64,000 bases of DNA from Neckera pumila. Lineage: Eukaryota; Streptophyta; Bryopsida; Hypnales; Neckeraceae. The notes beneath the pieces are model-generated. The model saw nothing but the letters and a program-made list of their open reading frames with translations. It made no database searches and had not been told where the DNA came from. Shown here piece by piece: positions 48,412 to 62,209 of this stretch. Within the stretch, counting starts at the first letter, position 1; each line of letters opens with the position of its first letter. The position numbers were made by a program, and so were the translations under genes. The stretch is from the NCBI GenBank assembly GCA_963969595.1, contig OZ018416.1, forward strand, positions 6,216,065 through 6,280,064, written 5' to 3'.

Positions 48412-49119
48412 GGCCGCTCTACTCGCAAATCCTCCGAGCTCGCGTGAAAACCTAAAGATCTAGACACAAGGAAACAACAGTCTTTCACTCGGGGAGTTTC
48501 ACATTCCTTTTTAATTTGCAAGCTCAACGAAATGCTCGTGTGGTGCTCTCAACTGTATGTATGGCAGGGTCACGTTGAATTCTCAACAGTCCTTGCATGC
48601 TTTCCAAACACTCATTTTATGCTGCAATCACGTTGGAAGGGAGAAAGCCGGTGGTGAAACAGACCCTGTTCTTTAAACATGAAATGAGTGCAAAATGGGT
48701 GCTGCAGAGGAAAAAATGGCTTCTTCATGTCGTGTGAAAATTAATGATTGCAAGGGTTATTAATGATGGAAAGAGGGACTAATCTGAAACTAATGGGGAC
48801 GGATTTACACTCTACAATCTCCCACTTCAAATGACTGCATAAGAAAGTCATACACACTGATAAAAGTTTGATTTCAAAATATAATATGGCACTTGTATTG
48901 TATTAAAGATCTCTCTCCAAAATTGCACTCCCATACATGTTGAAATGCTCAAAATAATGTAAGTCAATAAATGGTGTCCTTTTATCCTTTATACTACCCA
49001 CGGAGTCACAAATGGCACTTGGATGATTTCAAATGAGCAAAACATAATAAATAATTGCAATTTTTCATCCAATATTTCTTTGAATGAGTTTGCATTGGAT
49101 GTTGGTTGAAATTTGTTCA
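48412..49119 (-). promoter_or_regulatory. Probable 5' leader and promoter region of the GDSL esterase
   Basis: Upstream (minus strand) of the ATG at 48411. GC content is moderate to about 48550 and then falls. No defined motif is assigned. The region ends at a TTAA element at 49120. Confidence 0.3.
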
Positions 49120-50051
49120 TTAACCCCTAAAAGCCCGTTGTCCCTTCGGGGGACAAATGCATTTTTGGGCAGGTACCTACAGGCTGAAATTTTCTTCTGA
49201 TTTTTTGAAACTTTTTTTGGGAGGTAGAAAAATTGATTAGCTTCATGGGAATATTATTTTTTTCATAATCGGTGCCTAGGAACAAAAGTTATGACCAAAT
49301 AAGCTCAAAACAGGGGACGGCAAGTAGCAAAAAAAATTTTGCACCTTTTTTTTTTTTTTCTTTAGTATTTTTTTCTCATAGATTATATTTTTGTCTATCT
49401 AAAAAGCTTTGATTCATTTCATTTGAATTTGTTATGAGAAAGTAATGGACATTCTTGTTTTTCGAGCAGTTAGAGCATCTTTTTGAAAAAAATAACTTAT
49501 AGGATTCATTTCTGATGCAGTTTTTCAAATTTGTCAAATTTTTTTTTTTGCATGGTTAAGGTTACTTGCTAGAACAATCTGACCATTGGGATTAGTGCAT
49601 TTTAATTCCATCTAAAATATATGAATATTTTAGATTTTCCTTCTATTTTGTACCTACTTCTACTTAACAATTTTTTCAATAATGAAAATTAAGTTTTTTT
49701 GAATTTTATTTTTTTGGGTAGATTTTCAACTCAATTCTCCACTACAAACATTTAAAGCTCAAAACTTTGTAGTGTAAAAATTTTAAGTTAAAAATGTTCA
49801 AAGTCAAAAAATCCAATTCCACAATGTGCTGAAAATTTTGGTTTTTTTCACTTTAAACGTAGATATCTTGCAATCTGTGTGGTCAAAAATTCTGAAATTT
49901 TTTCCACACATTCTCATACTAGTTAGGTGTAAGATCCTATAGTTAGATGTGCAAGAAAAATATTTTTTATTTTTTTTTCACTCTTTGCTAAAAAAATGGC
50001 AGTTTGGGATGTTTTTTGGCAGAAAAAAGGCCTTGGGCCTTTAGGGGTTAA
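49120..50051. mobile_element. TTAA-flanked MITE (copy A)
   Basis: Interior 49124-50047 (924 bp) with TTAA on both sides. The left end is TTAACCCCTAAAAGCCC. The right end, reverse complemented, is TTAACCCCTAAAGGCCC. It aligns over its full length, in reverse orientation, with copy B at 51190-52109, at roughly 90% identity in the best blocks. No transposase frame; high A/T throughout. Confidence 0.82.
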
Positions 50052-50125
50052 GGAGTAATTGACTTCTACACAAAAGAAGAAGCTAAACAATAAATCACCA
50101 AGATGCCTTTATAGTATATGTCAAT

Positions 50126-50415
50126 AATTTATACTTCCTTTCTATAGGTCTAAATTTTAGTCCAAAACATTGTCTTTTTTGAATTTGAGATAAAATAATT
50201 TCCACTCATATCTAGTGGCAAGTAAATTATGCAAACCAAAGAAGTATTCAACTTGTTCACAATCATAGGCAATTTATACTTCTTTTCTATAGGTCTAAAT
50301 TTTAGTTCAAAACATTATCTTCTTTAAATTTGAGATAAAATAATTTCCACTCATATCTAGTAGCAAGTAAAGTATACAAACCAAAAAGATATTCAACTTG
50401 TTCACAATCATAGGC
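50126..50415. repeat. Tandem duplication of 145 bp
   Basis: Two direct copies (50126-50270 and 50271-50415) begin 'aatttatacttc' and end 'ttcacaatcatagg'. They differ at roughly ten positions. They sit between MITE copies A and C. Confidence 0.85.
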
Positions 50416-50580
50416 TCCATTTGTTCAGGGTTAAATTGGTTGAATCCTTTTATATTTGAAGAAGTTAGTAGTTTTCTCTCTTTCTTTCTATGTATTGTTT
50501 TATGTATTCTATAGTGGAAAACTGCCCTCCTTTAAAAAAAACTTACTTGGTGGTCAAGGTGAGTATTTCATGCATAATAG

Positions 50581-52235
50581 TTAACTCCTAAAGGACTGAA
50601 CACTATTTTTTGGCAGCATAGCAATTTTGGGCAGCTCACTACAAACAAAGTTTGTTTGTTTTTCTTTGAAAATTTCACAAAACATGTGCTTAAGGAGTAG
50701 CTTTAAGGTCCAACAATTTTCATAGCTTTTGACTACACGGTTAAAAAGTTATTGCATGATATGTGATTTCATTACTCGGCGGGCAACCCGGCCAGCTCAA
50801 GAAACTTCCATAAAAATCACTTTTTTGCAAAATGAAAGTTGGAAGTGGTTCTAGAGAAATATTTAAGAGTGGAAAAGTTTGAATCACTCCATTTTGTTAA
50901 TGAGATGAGAGTTATTAGAAACTCTAGTTTGTGGGTAGGTTTGGAATCTAGAGACTCCATATTTACTCACAAATTGGGATAACTCTCACCTCATTAAACA
51001 AAATGGAGTGATTTAACTTTCCCACTTTTAAATATTTCTTTAGAACCACTTCCAACTTTTCATTTTTGAAAAAAGTGATTTTTAAAGAAGTCTTTTGAGC
51101 TACCTGGGCTACCGAGTAATGAAAACCACATATCACGCAATAACTTTTTAATCATGTAATCAAAAGTTATGAAAATTGTTGGACCTTAACCCCTCAAGGA
51201 CCGAGGCCTTTTTTTTGCCAAAAAACACTCAAAATTGCCATTTCTATAGCAAAAAATAAAAATATTTGAAAAATATTTTTTCCCCACATCTAACCATAAA
51301 ATCTTACACCTAACTAGTATGAGAGTGTGTGGAAAAAATTTCAGAATTTTTGACTGCACAAATTGCAAGATATCTGCGTTTAAAGTGAAAAAAACAAGTT
51401 TTTCAACACATTGAGGGACTAGATTTTTTGACTTTGAACATTTTTAACTTTATTTTTTTGCACGACAGAGATTTGAGCTTTTAATGTTTATACTGGAGAA
51501 ATGAGTTAAGAATCTAGCCAAAAAAAAAGTTTAAGAAAACTTAATTTTCATTATTAAAAAAATTATTAGATAGAAGTAGGTACAAGATAGAAGGAAAATC
51601 TAAAATATTCATATATTTTAGATGGGATTAAAATGCACTAATCCAAATGGTCAGATTGTTCTAGCAAATAAACTAAACCATGCGAAAAAAAAAAATTGAA
51701 AAATTTGAAAAATCACATTCAAAAATGAGTCCTACAAGTTATTTTTTTCAAAAAGATGCTCTAATTGCCCGAAAAACAAGAATGTCTATAACTTTCTCAT
51801 AGAAAATCCAAATGAAATGAATCAAAGCTTTCTAGATAGACAAAAATATAATCTATGAGAAAAAAATACTTTAAGAAAAAAAAAAAAAAATTGCAAATTT
51901 TTTTTGCTACCCGTTGTCCCTTGTTTTGAGCTTATTTGGTCATAACTTTTATTCCCAAGCACCGATTGTGAAAAAAATTATATTCCCATAAAGATAATCA
52001 GCTTTTCTACCTCTAAAAAAAGTTTCAAAAAATGAGAAGAAAGTTTCAGCCCGTAGATACCTGCCTGAAAACGCATTTGTCCCCCGAAGGGACAATGGTC
52101 CTTTAGGGGTTAAAGCTACTCCTTGGGCACATATTTTGTGAAATTTTTAAAGGAAAAAATAAAAACTCCATTTGTAGTGAGCTGCCCAAAATCGCTATAT
52201 TGCCAAAAAACGGTGTTCTATCTTTTAGAGGTTAA
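50581..52235. mobile_element. TTAA-flanked foldback element (copy C), split by copy B
   Basis: The left end is TTAACTCCTAAAGGAC. The right end, reverse complemented, is TTAACCTCTAAAAGA. Without the inserted copy B the interior is about 723 bp and is a foldback: the left arm (50585 to about 50945) pairs with the right arm (about 50955-51189 plus 52114-52231). The uninterrupted left arm reads 'ctttaaggtcc' where the right arm is broken by copy B. Confidence 0.82.
51186..52113. mobile_element. TTAA-flanked MITE (copy B), inserted in copy C
   Basis: Interior 51190-52109 (920 bp). The left end is TTAACCCCTCAAGGACC. The right end, reverse complemented, is TTAACCCCTAAAGGACC. The flanks are ggacc-TTAA and TTAA-agctac. 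The matching site in the other arm of copy C has ggacc-TTAA-agctac with one TTAA. Insertion therefore duplicated exactly TTAA, the target-site signature of piggyBac-type transposition. No coding capacity. Confidence 0.87.
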
Positions 52236-52528
52236 TTAAAGTTAGAATGAATGATTCAACAATTGCTTTCAAAAATATTAAAACTTTCAATTTCAAAAAT
52301 ATTAAGAATTTGGGACTTTAATTATAAGAACATTAAGGAGGTGACAACATGTGGCCCATTTCTTGATAATTTGCCATTTACATCATTAATTTGTTTGTTT
52401 GTCAACTCCTTCTTGGAGTAATTTTTTTTCAAATTAAGCTTTTATTTTTTTATTTGATTTTTGCCAACCTTGATAGTCAGGTACCCTTTGCTTTTGAGTA
52501 TGAAGTACTCTTAACAAAAAAATAGACT

Positions 52529-53463
52529 TAAGGATCGTTGTAAGAAACACTTGTCCTTTTTTTTGTCCCTTGGCCTTAGATATGTAATTTTTTGTTCATA
52601 ACTTTTGCTTTGTATGTCGGTTTTTTGTAAAATTTGAAATGAAGGTACATATGGTAGTTTCAAACATTGAGTAATTTTCTCCAATTTTTTCCAATTAGTT
52701 TATTATTTTAAACTGTCCCCAATTGGATGTCTAGCGTGGCCATTTTAGGGTTTTTTAGTATTGTTTCCAACCCAAATATGCAAATTTGAAGGTGGAAATT
52801 GGGATACAAGGAGTTATACTAAAGTTACACAAGCCTACAAAGAATTTCTTTAATAATAATAAAGTGTCCATCTTCCTCATGTACTCAAAGTGCACTACCT
52901 GTAGGTACATGTAGAGAAAACAATACAATCTTTTTTTCCCAAAGATGCAAATGATTGAGAAAAAGCATCTTCAAATAAGGAAAAATGAACTCTTTTTTGA
53001 ACTTTTTTACTATTTGCATAAGGAAAAACAAATGCTAAAGTGTCTATTTCTTCAATTTTCCATCACTATTTGAATGTAAATAATTTATAGAGATAAAATT
53101 TTTTAGGTCTCACTACAAGAGATGGGGTGTTTTAAGTGAGTTTTTAAGTATAGTCCTAGACGTAAGGATTTAAGTAATGACCTTCAAGGCAATTTTCAAC
53201 AAAATTTTACTAGAAATACATGTGTTTCTAGTAAAATTTTGCTGAAAAGTGCCTTTATGTTTAGGATTATACTTTAAAAACTCACTTACAACACCCCATT
53301 CTCTTATAGTGTCTAAATTTTTACATACATACTATTTTCAATGCTTTGTAAAGTATCCATATTTTATTTCAGTTTAAAAAAATTTATTCCAAAAGCCCCA
53401 TTACTCCAATATTGAAGCCATTTTGAGCCAAAATTGGCAAGTGTTTCTTGCAACTACCCTTAA
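52529..53463. mobile_element. TA-flanked element with AGGRTMGTTG termini
   Basis: The left end reads TAAGGATCGTTGTAAGAAAC. The right end, reverse complemented, reads TAAGGGTAGTTGCAAGAAAC. The match extends through 'acacttg'. TA can be read as the target duplication. The 0.9-kb interior is AT-rich and non-coding and contains a CACTA-type MITE at 53111-53311. It is probably a Tc1/mariner-like non-autonomous element. Confidence 0.65.
53108..53314. mobile_element. CACTA-type MITE with TCT target duplication
   Basis: The element is 53111-53311 (201 bp) with termini CACTACAAGAGATGGGGTGT and, at the other end, the near-inverse ending CTCTTATAGTG. TCT flanks both sides (53108-53110 and 53312-53314), the 3-bp duplication of CACTA (En/Spm) transposons. 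Subterminal repeats pair across the element ('gtgagtttttaagtata' with 'tatactttaaaaactcac'), and the centre is a near-perfect hairpin ('aaaattttactagaaa' with 'tttctagtaaaatttt'). Confidence 0.9.
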
Positions 53464-55191
53464 GAAAGTAAGGAGTTTCATTTCATATTTGAATGTACTA
53501 AGAAATGCATATACATATAAACATACAAAAAGTAGGATTAAAGTCTACTAGTTTTTTTAGGCAGCGGCATATTATAGCCATTGATGCTACTATAAGATTG
53601 ATACTCTATCAATCGAGACAAATCTTACAAAAGTGACTTCAAAATGTGCACATGATATTCCTACAGATTGGAGTCCAACATCCATTGTTGAAAATGCAAA
53701 GAACACAAGGTTACATCAAAATAAGTATACTGTATAAACGTATCACGGTAACGACACCAAAACCTACTTATGCACCTGGTGAAGGAAAGAGAGAATAATC
53801 ATCTTTGAAGTCCAACCCTAAACCAAAGGCCGTGAGTTTCGGAGATCGAAGAACCACCTTCACCTTCATTATGGGTTAGCCAGTAGGGGTAGTCACAGCA
53901 CCTTCGAGGTTGACATTTTCTCTGAGAAATTTTTTTAGCGCATGAAATGGGGAGCCAATGGGGAGCCCTGTTTTGTGGAGGAGCTGTGACACCCCTTTTG
54001 CAGTCGAGAATCTAGGAAATCAGGTGGACGGAGGTCTCAATAGTAGGGTTCCGTCAGCAAACGATCAACACTCTGATTTCATGTTCAGTTGAACCCGTCT
54101 TCATATGTGAGTTGGGAACTCTCTGGGTAGCCTCCTCCTCACTGCTCTCATGTTTCCTTCATGTACGATATTTCCAATTGTAAGAGTACCAATCTTTATA
54201 CTTGGCGCTTCCGTAAAATATAGAACCAAGGTTTGTGTAGTTGATATCTTCTGCTGTCTATAATCGCGTTCTTGTATCTCCTTCTTGTTCATTTGTTTTC
54301 AGCAGTTACTTGCTTCTCTTTGGGTTCTTGTGAGGAGTTTGGTTCCCAAAAGGGTACCAGAGTTCAACCAGAACAGACAAATTAAAGTAAGCATCCTCGT
54401 ATGCGAAGCGGCTTTAGCTCTCAGTTCGAATATACACCAGCTTCTGTGGATGAAGATTAACCAATCACAGAGGGAGATTGTTGAGAATGAGATCTTAGGG
54501 TTTGGCGCTGAAACAGAGTAGTCTTCCTATCTGAGCTCTTGCAGAATTTGCAGAGTGCTCTTCGATCATTTGAACTCGATCGCTTAGGAATTTCATGCGG
54601 AGGTTTTAGACCTTCAGAGCTGCAGTGCATGGGATTTTATTTCTGGAGTACTTATCAAATGCAATTCTTGTGGTGTACTTGAATTGCTACCAACAGCCAG
54701 TTGTGAGGGTCCTCATCACTCCCTTATGAGCACCAATTTTTCCTTTCTTACTCCTATGATCGCACGATAACAATCATTTTAATAGATTCAGAACTGCGAG
54801 AGCGTTTCTTGTTTCTATAGAGACCTCAGGGAATTAGGGCTAGGGTTTAAGGTTTCAACGTCAAATTTACTCTTCGGGAGGTTTTCTTAAGTTTTCGCGT
54901 CTCCTCAAAGATTCTGTGCTTCTTATGAAATTGGCGGGCGAAGTGGTTTCGTAGGAGCTCAGAACAAGTGCGGTCTTGCAGACAGAGAATTGGGGTTTTA
55001 GGGTTAAATTTCATGTGATAGCGGAGCTTTTTTTTCGTTTGCGCGTCTCTTCATAGATTTTGTGCTTCGTAAATTCAAACAAGTGGCGGAGGAAGTGTTT
55101 TCGCAGTAGCACAGAATAAGTGCGGTGTTGCAGACAGACGATTTGCGATTTTAGGGTTAAAGATTTCTTGTGATTACGAAACGGGGTCACG
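53464..55191 (+). promoter_or_regulatory. Upstream region and 5' leader of the Kae1 gene
   Basis: AT-rich to about 53740, then moderate GC. A telo-box-like TAGGGTTTAA occurs at 54841-54850 and TTAGGGTTAA occurs twice nearer the ATG (about 54999 and 55153). Such boxes are common near plant translation-related genes. A tandem duplication lies at 54893-55174. Short open frames (for example 54285-54521) show no family resemblance. Confidence 0.45.
54893..55174 (+). repeat. Tandem duplication in the Kae1 leader
   Basis: Copy 1 (54893-55019) and copy 2 (55037-55174) share the order 'gcgtctc', 'agattctgtgcttc' or 'agattttgtgcttc', 'aagtgcggtcttgcagacag' or its variant, 'ttttagggttaaa' and 'tgtgat'. 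They are diverged at perhaps 15-20% of positions. The duplication ends 17 bp before the ATG. Confidence 0.8.
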
Positions 55192-57043
<1,852 letters not shown>

Positions 57044-57479
57044 CGCCTGGAATCTGAATCATCCATAGGTATATACTACATTCAAGGCAGAATTGAGTTA
57101 CAGAATTAGAGGGTGAAGTCTGCCTGTGTGTATAGTACATGTGAGTCTATTGGTGCATTATGAATTCATCTCATAGGACCACACCATTCAAGAGAGGTTC
57201 ACCAATTCTGTGTAATCAGCATAGATTCATCAGTTCGCCTAGGCGGATGGCTTGAAAGACAACAGAAGAAGCATAGTAGGTGTCAAGAAATTCTAGATAG
57301 GTATCCCTATTCTCTTTGCACAGAAAATGGAGGGTTAGGCTGCAATTTCTCATTCATTCTTAATGCAAATTTATTCATCGTCTGTCCTTGATGAAACACG
57401 TGGAGGAGGTTGCATCCCCCGTTTGTTGAGATGAGATAATGGGGGATGGCAGGAGAGTACAATGTGGTTCCTTCTAATG
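57044..57479 (+). other. Probable 3' UTR of the Kae1 gene
   Basis: Moderate-GC sequence after the TAA at 57041-57043. It contains no further conserved reading frame. A dispersed repeat begins about 57480. Confidence 0.4.
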
Positions 57480-57880
57480 GATTGACCCATTCCCGACCAC
57501 TACCCAGTCTTGCTCTGTAGATTGTTTTCTTTCCGCTCAGCAGGAGAAAAATGGTCATTTATTATGGCACGGTCCAATGTAGTTGTGGCGCATTATGATT
57601 GGCTACAAGATGATCAATATTGCAACCAACCCTTGGGTGGATTAGCAATCAGCCTTTGGTTGGAAATAGGGAGGTCTATACAATGAATATAGGTCGAGTA
57701 GAATCTTCAGCAAAAAAATTCGTAGTAATTATGTTTTGAGAAATGAAAATCTGGAAAATTATGGGAACCTTCTTAATTCAATTTCTACACATGGGAAAAT
57801 TCCTCCCTTGAAGAACCCCGCCTTGCAAATATGCGTAATTGTTTAAATGGTCGATAATGGGTTGGCTCCCTTAAAGCCTT
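57480..57880 (+). repeat. Dispersed repeat family R1, copy 2
   Basis: Shares with 62635-63030: 'acccattcccgac', then 'attatggc', 'gtggcgcatt', 'gattggctacaagat', 'caatattgcaaccaaccctt', 'aatagaatcttca' variants and 'ccttgca' near the end. Shares its 3' two thirds with 42960-43235. About 400 bp, non-coding. Confidence 0.7.
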
Positions 57881-60768
57881 CATAAAGATTTTGTGCTATT
57901 TGCGAAAGCAGTGCTGAAGCTTGATATAGTTGTTTGCAAAGTACAAGCTAGGGGTGTCTGATGCTCTGACTTTGTGATTTTTGCTCTTCAATTTTTAGGC
58001 TGGATATCAAATTAAATGTACCGTGATTCTTCTTTCTTCAACCTATTAGACCCTTTAAGGAATTTACCCATTTTAACCCTGGAATGCTGGGCTAGTCATT
58101 GTGGAAATCATCTTTTTTGGTACCATGTGAATCATCCTTTTTTTGCTTAAAAAATCCCATGAGTATTCATTGGAAATCAAACTATTGTGCAAGACCACCC
58201 CTTTCCACACAAAATTCCAAGGATGAATATTTGCACTTTTGTCTTACATAAAAGGATTCTTTGATATCCCAATTGGACACTTTTAAGCTACCACGTCATT
58301 AATATGGGAACTATGAAGATTAGGATACTATTTAGTAATTAATTGCAAATTTTTATCATGTATTTGACTTCATTCTTCAAATAGTACACATGATGTAGTA
58401 TTGGATGAGCTTGTAGGTCATATTCTACTACAGATTTGATCTAGAGACTTTGTGCATATAAACACCATCTATTGTGTGTGGCCATCTAAAGTCTTCTTTT
58501 TCAACTGAAGTTCCAACCAACTAGGATTTGTATTTGTTATCTTGTTGTCATGTATATTCTAATCTTGTCCTTGAATTTTTTTTATTGCATACTCAATCCC
58601 CCTGGATAATTTGATGCTAGAGGTTACACTTGCCATGCATCACGCTTTGTTACAACAAATGGTGTTAGATAATTTCTTCCCTCAAGTAGCTTGGCCTTTA
58701 TTGTTGGATCTTCAAGTAGAGCAATTTTACTATGAACACCTATTATCAATTCCATCTAAATATCAACACCTAAAACATGGATATAAATGAGAAATTAGTA
58801 AAGTATGTAAGTTGTCAATTAACAAAGCATTGAAAGAAATGATTGAACATGTGGTACTTTGAAAACCCACTTTCTTTGCTTTGCACCTTTTAGACACTGT
58901 TTGTGTGTTCATTGTATTTTATTTAACATATTTATGTGCTTGCTTTGTAAGTAATTCCTACTAAGATGAACTTTGAAAGTAAATACCTCTCTATTTCTAG
59001 ACAAAAGTTCACGTCTTTCTCTTTGCAATACCTTTTCTTCTACCTTACATATTAGTTAGTTTCATAAATATTTAAGCAAAATTTGAAGTTTATATCTTGA
59101 AAGTATATTAAATTTATAGAGCAATATTTGAAAAACAAAGAAAATTTACTTGAAGTTGTTTCTAGTTCTTTGTCAAATTTAGAATTCTTGATTTAGAAAT
59201 TTGACAAATTATTTGATGATCCAAAAACAACAATTTGTATGGTCAAAAATTTAAAATTAAGCCATTTCAACACAAAAGTGTTGAAATTGATGTAGGGTAC
59301 AAAATTACTCAAAAATATATTATTCTTCCATCCAAAATTTTGAGTGAGGATTGAATTATACTTGATTTCATATTGAAGGCTGGCCCAAAATCTCCCAATA
59401 GGATTGCTCAATTCTTCCAAAGTCCGACCCTAGGGCTTATACTAAGGCTAGACAAGAACTACAACTCATCCTACATGGCGTCCTAGGTGGCACAATTTTG
59501 GCACCAAACTTTTAGGCCGGTTTGATGATATTGGGACAAGGTTTTCCTTGGCCCGAAGTACAAACTTAGACTAGATTGGGTTCCTCTATTGGATCAAGAA
59601 CATCTGTAGTATTGATCCATGAAAGCTATTTGAAACTTTGACCTTTCATAACTTTTGCATATAGTATCCAAATGTCACGTTTTTGGGTGTGTCGAACCTC
59701 CTGGCACTTATTCACAAGAAAATATGAAAATGTGACCAATCTAATAATAATAATAACTAGGCAAAATAGCTGATAGTGCACATACCTAAATTTTCAGAAC
59801 ATCTAAATTTTTGAAAGGAGATTTTGTCCTTTATTGATGACGTTCAGGCATATATGATGGCTGATGAGAAATGTTAATGATTTAATTTAGTTCTTCAATT
59901 GATCAATTTTTACAATGTCGGAATTTTGGATTGAATTGTTGGTACGATTATGTCAATAACCAATTCTTGAGCTTGCAATTCAAAAACTTGCATAACTTTT
60001 GATCTATGCATCCAATAAAGAAAACAGAGGGGTACATGTTTACACATTGTGTCCAAATTTCATGAACATTCAACCAAAAATAATTTTGTAGGAACCTATC
60101 CTACATTTCTTGCATACATTGAGCTTGTGCATGTTGAACAGACATTTGGTCCTCTAGGGATTAATTCTAAAGGGATAAATTCTAAAGCATCTAGAATTTG
60201 AGAAAGTCGACCCAAACAGTCGCTACTAATACTGAAATAAAGATTCACATTACAAATACTGTCAAAAGAAGGTTCAATCAAAGGAGGAGGAGCTTGAGCT
60301 GTCAATTTGATGCTGCTTGGGGGAGGATGTGTTGCAGCGATGGACCACAAATGCAAAGTGCAAGTGTGGACTAGCTAAGGTAGAAACACCCATTAGCACA
60401 CCTGTTTCCATTTTTGTACCCTAAACTAGCACTAAATCTATCCCTAGACTTTCCATTAATGTATCCTTGAAACGCTTGCTTTTAATTTGCCGACGGATTT
60501 GAAAAACACATACCTAATTCTCATTTACTGACTACAGATTTTTGCAAATTTCAATTTTGGGTCTAACCATGTGACAATTTCAGTGATCTAGGGAGCTGCC
60601 ACTTTAAAAAATCATAGAAATTATTTACTACAATTGAAAAATCTTTTTTTTTTTTTGAATATTCATGATTTTCATTTACTAATACTACAAAAATAATTAT
60701 TTTTAGAAAAAGGTGCCTCCAACTATCATGCTGAATTGCTTATATTGACAATTTTGGATGTTTCCACC
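57881..60768. other. AT-rich intergenic region with no gene
   Basis: No reading frame is convincing; the frame at 59193-59420 (minus) is low-complexity. Near 60040-60160 the sequence resembles 15280-15375 ('acacattgtgtc', 'atttcttgc', 'ttggtcctytaggrattaatt'), a degraded repeat possibly related to the TTAA family. A block near 60600-60740 resembles 2440-2550, suggesting another dispersed repeat. Confidence 0.4.
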
Positions 60769-61696
60769 TTAACCTCTAAAGGACCAGCCTATTATTTTTA
60801 GCAACATAGCGATTTTGGACAAGTACCTAGGACTAGGGATTTTCATATTTAAACTGAAACTTTAATACAAGGTGGGGACAAGGAATATCTTTCATGTGCA
60901 CTAAATTTCATGACATTTCAAAATAGTAGTAAAAAGATATGGCCTAATATGTTACTTTTTTCACCAAGCGGGCAATCTGGGTAGGTCTGAAAAAGTCACT
61001 TTTTTCAAAAATAAAAATTTGAAATTGGTTTTCTAGAGTGCTATATACGTGGGAAGCTTTAAATCATTCCATTTCAACAAATGAGTAAAAAGTTATGAGG
61101 TTTTTTAGTTTGCGGGCAGTTATGGATTCTTTACTCTGAAATAAACTTTGAAGTTGTTTATTTAACTCAATTTTTGATATTTTTTGAAAAAAAAATCAAA
61201 GGATTTAGGTTGCTTATTAAAACATTACAACCATTGGGATTGACATTTTTCAATTCCATGATTAAATTCTTAACAATTTAGTATTTTGGATCATTCTCTA
61301 CTTCTTTCTACATACTATTTTTTTGTATATTTTGTATAATTCCAAATGATTTGAAAATTTTTAAGCATGGAGCCAACTTGTTTAGGAAAAATAATTCAAA
61401 GGAGCACCACCATTGTGGACATTTTTTCATACAAATGTGACCTTGTGAAGTGCAACTGCCCTGTTTTTTGCAGGAACAAAAAAAGGATTTTTGCCAATTC
61501 AAATACTAATATCTTCCAATCCGCATGGTGGAAAATTCTGAAATTTTTTCGACATCTTCTAAAACTAGTTTACTATAAGATCCTACAATTACATGTGTCA
61601 CAAAAGTGTTTTTTTCAAAAATTTGATATTTGTATTAAAAATGATAATTTTTGATTGTTTTTGGTGAAGACATAGTCATGGAACTTTAGGGGTTAA
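60769..61696. mobile_element. TTAA-flanked MITE (copy E)
   Basis: The left end is TTAACCTCTAAAGGACC. The right end, reverse complemented, is TTAACCCCTAAAGTTCC. The interior is 920 bp and is collinear with copy D (23849-24785), sharing 'gaaattggtt', 'ttcaattccatgattaaattc', 'catacaaatgtgacc' and 'ttctgaaattttttc' landmarks. Non-coding. Confidence 0.75.
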
Positions 61697-62209
61697 TCAT
61701 AAGAAATATTGTGACACCTTCCAATCCAATTTTCAAATGAAAAAGCCATTTATTTATAGTTAAATGAGATGACAAAGTCAATAACCAAGTTGCCGTTAGT
61801 GTCTTGCCTTCCCCACTTATCTTTACATGTACTAGTGGATGGGTGTGGCCAACAATACCAAAATATAGAAAGCACTTTAATTCATGTTCCTTCTACAGGT
61901 GGGATACACTGATATTGGTGGAATTCACTCTCCTACTTCCACACTTATCGATCATCAATGAAACTGTTCTTGTCTGTTACTCCGTAGTTGCTATTTCTGC
62001 ACACCGGGCTCACATGTAAGTTGGCCCTCAACCAAGCAACTTTCTAGTTACAAAAGCTAGCTGCGAAACAATTCAAAAGCTTGTAATTGTCCATAACCTT
62101 GTAGCCCGACTCGTGTCCTGATCAAATTCCTACTCCCAACACCTCCATATGCAGTATCGATCGCAAAATATGTATCCTATCATGCAGTACGTACGTAACT
62201 ATCACACAA

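Noticed and set aside
58070..60165. A further TTAA element between 'ttaaccctgg' and 'ctagggattaa'
   Set aside because: The left end does not match the family beyond TTAACCC and the spacing is about 2.1 kb, unlike other copies.
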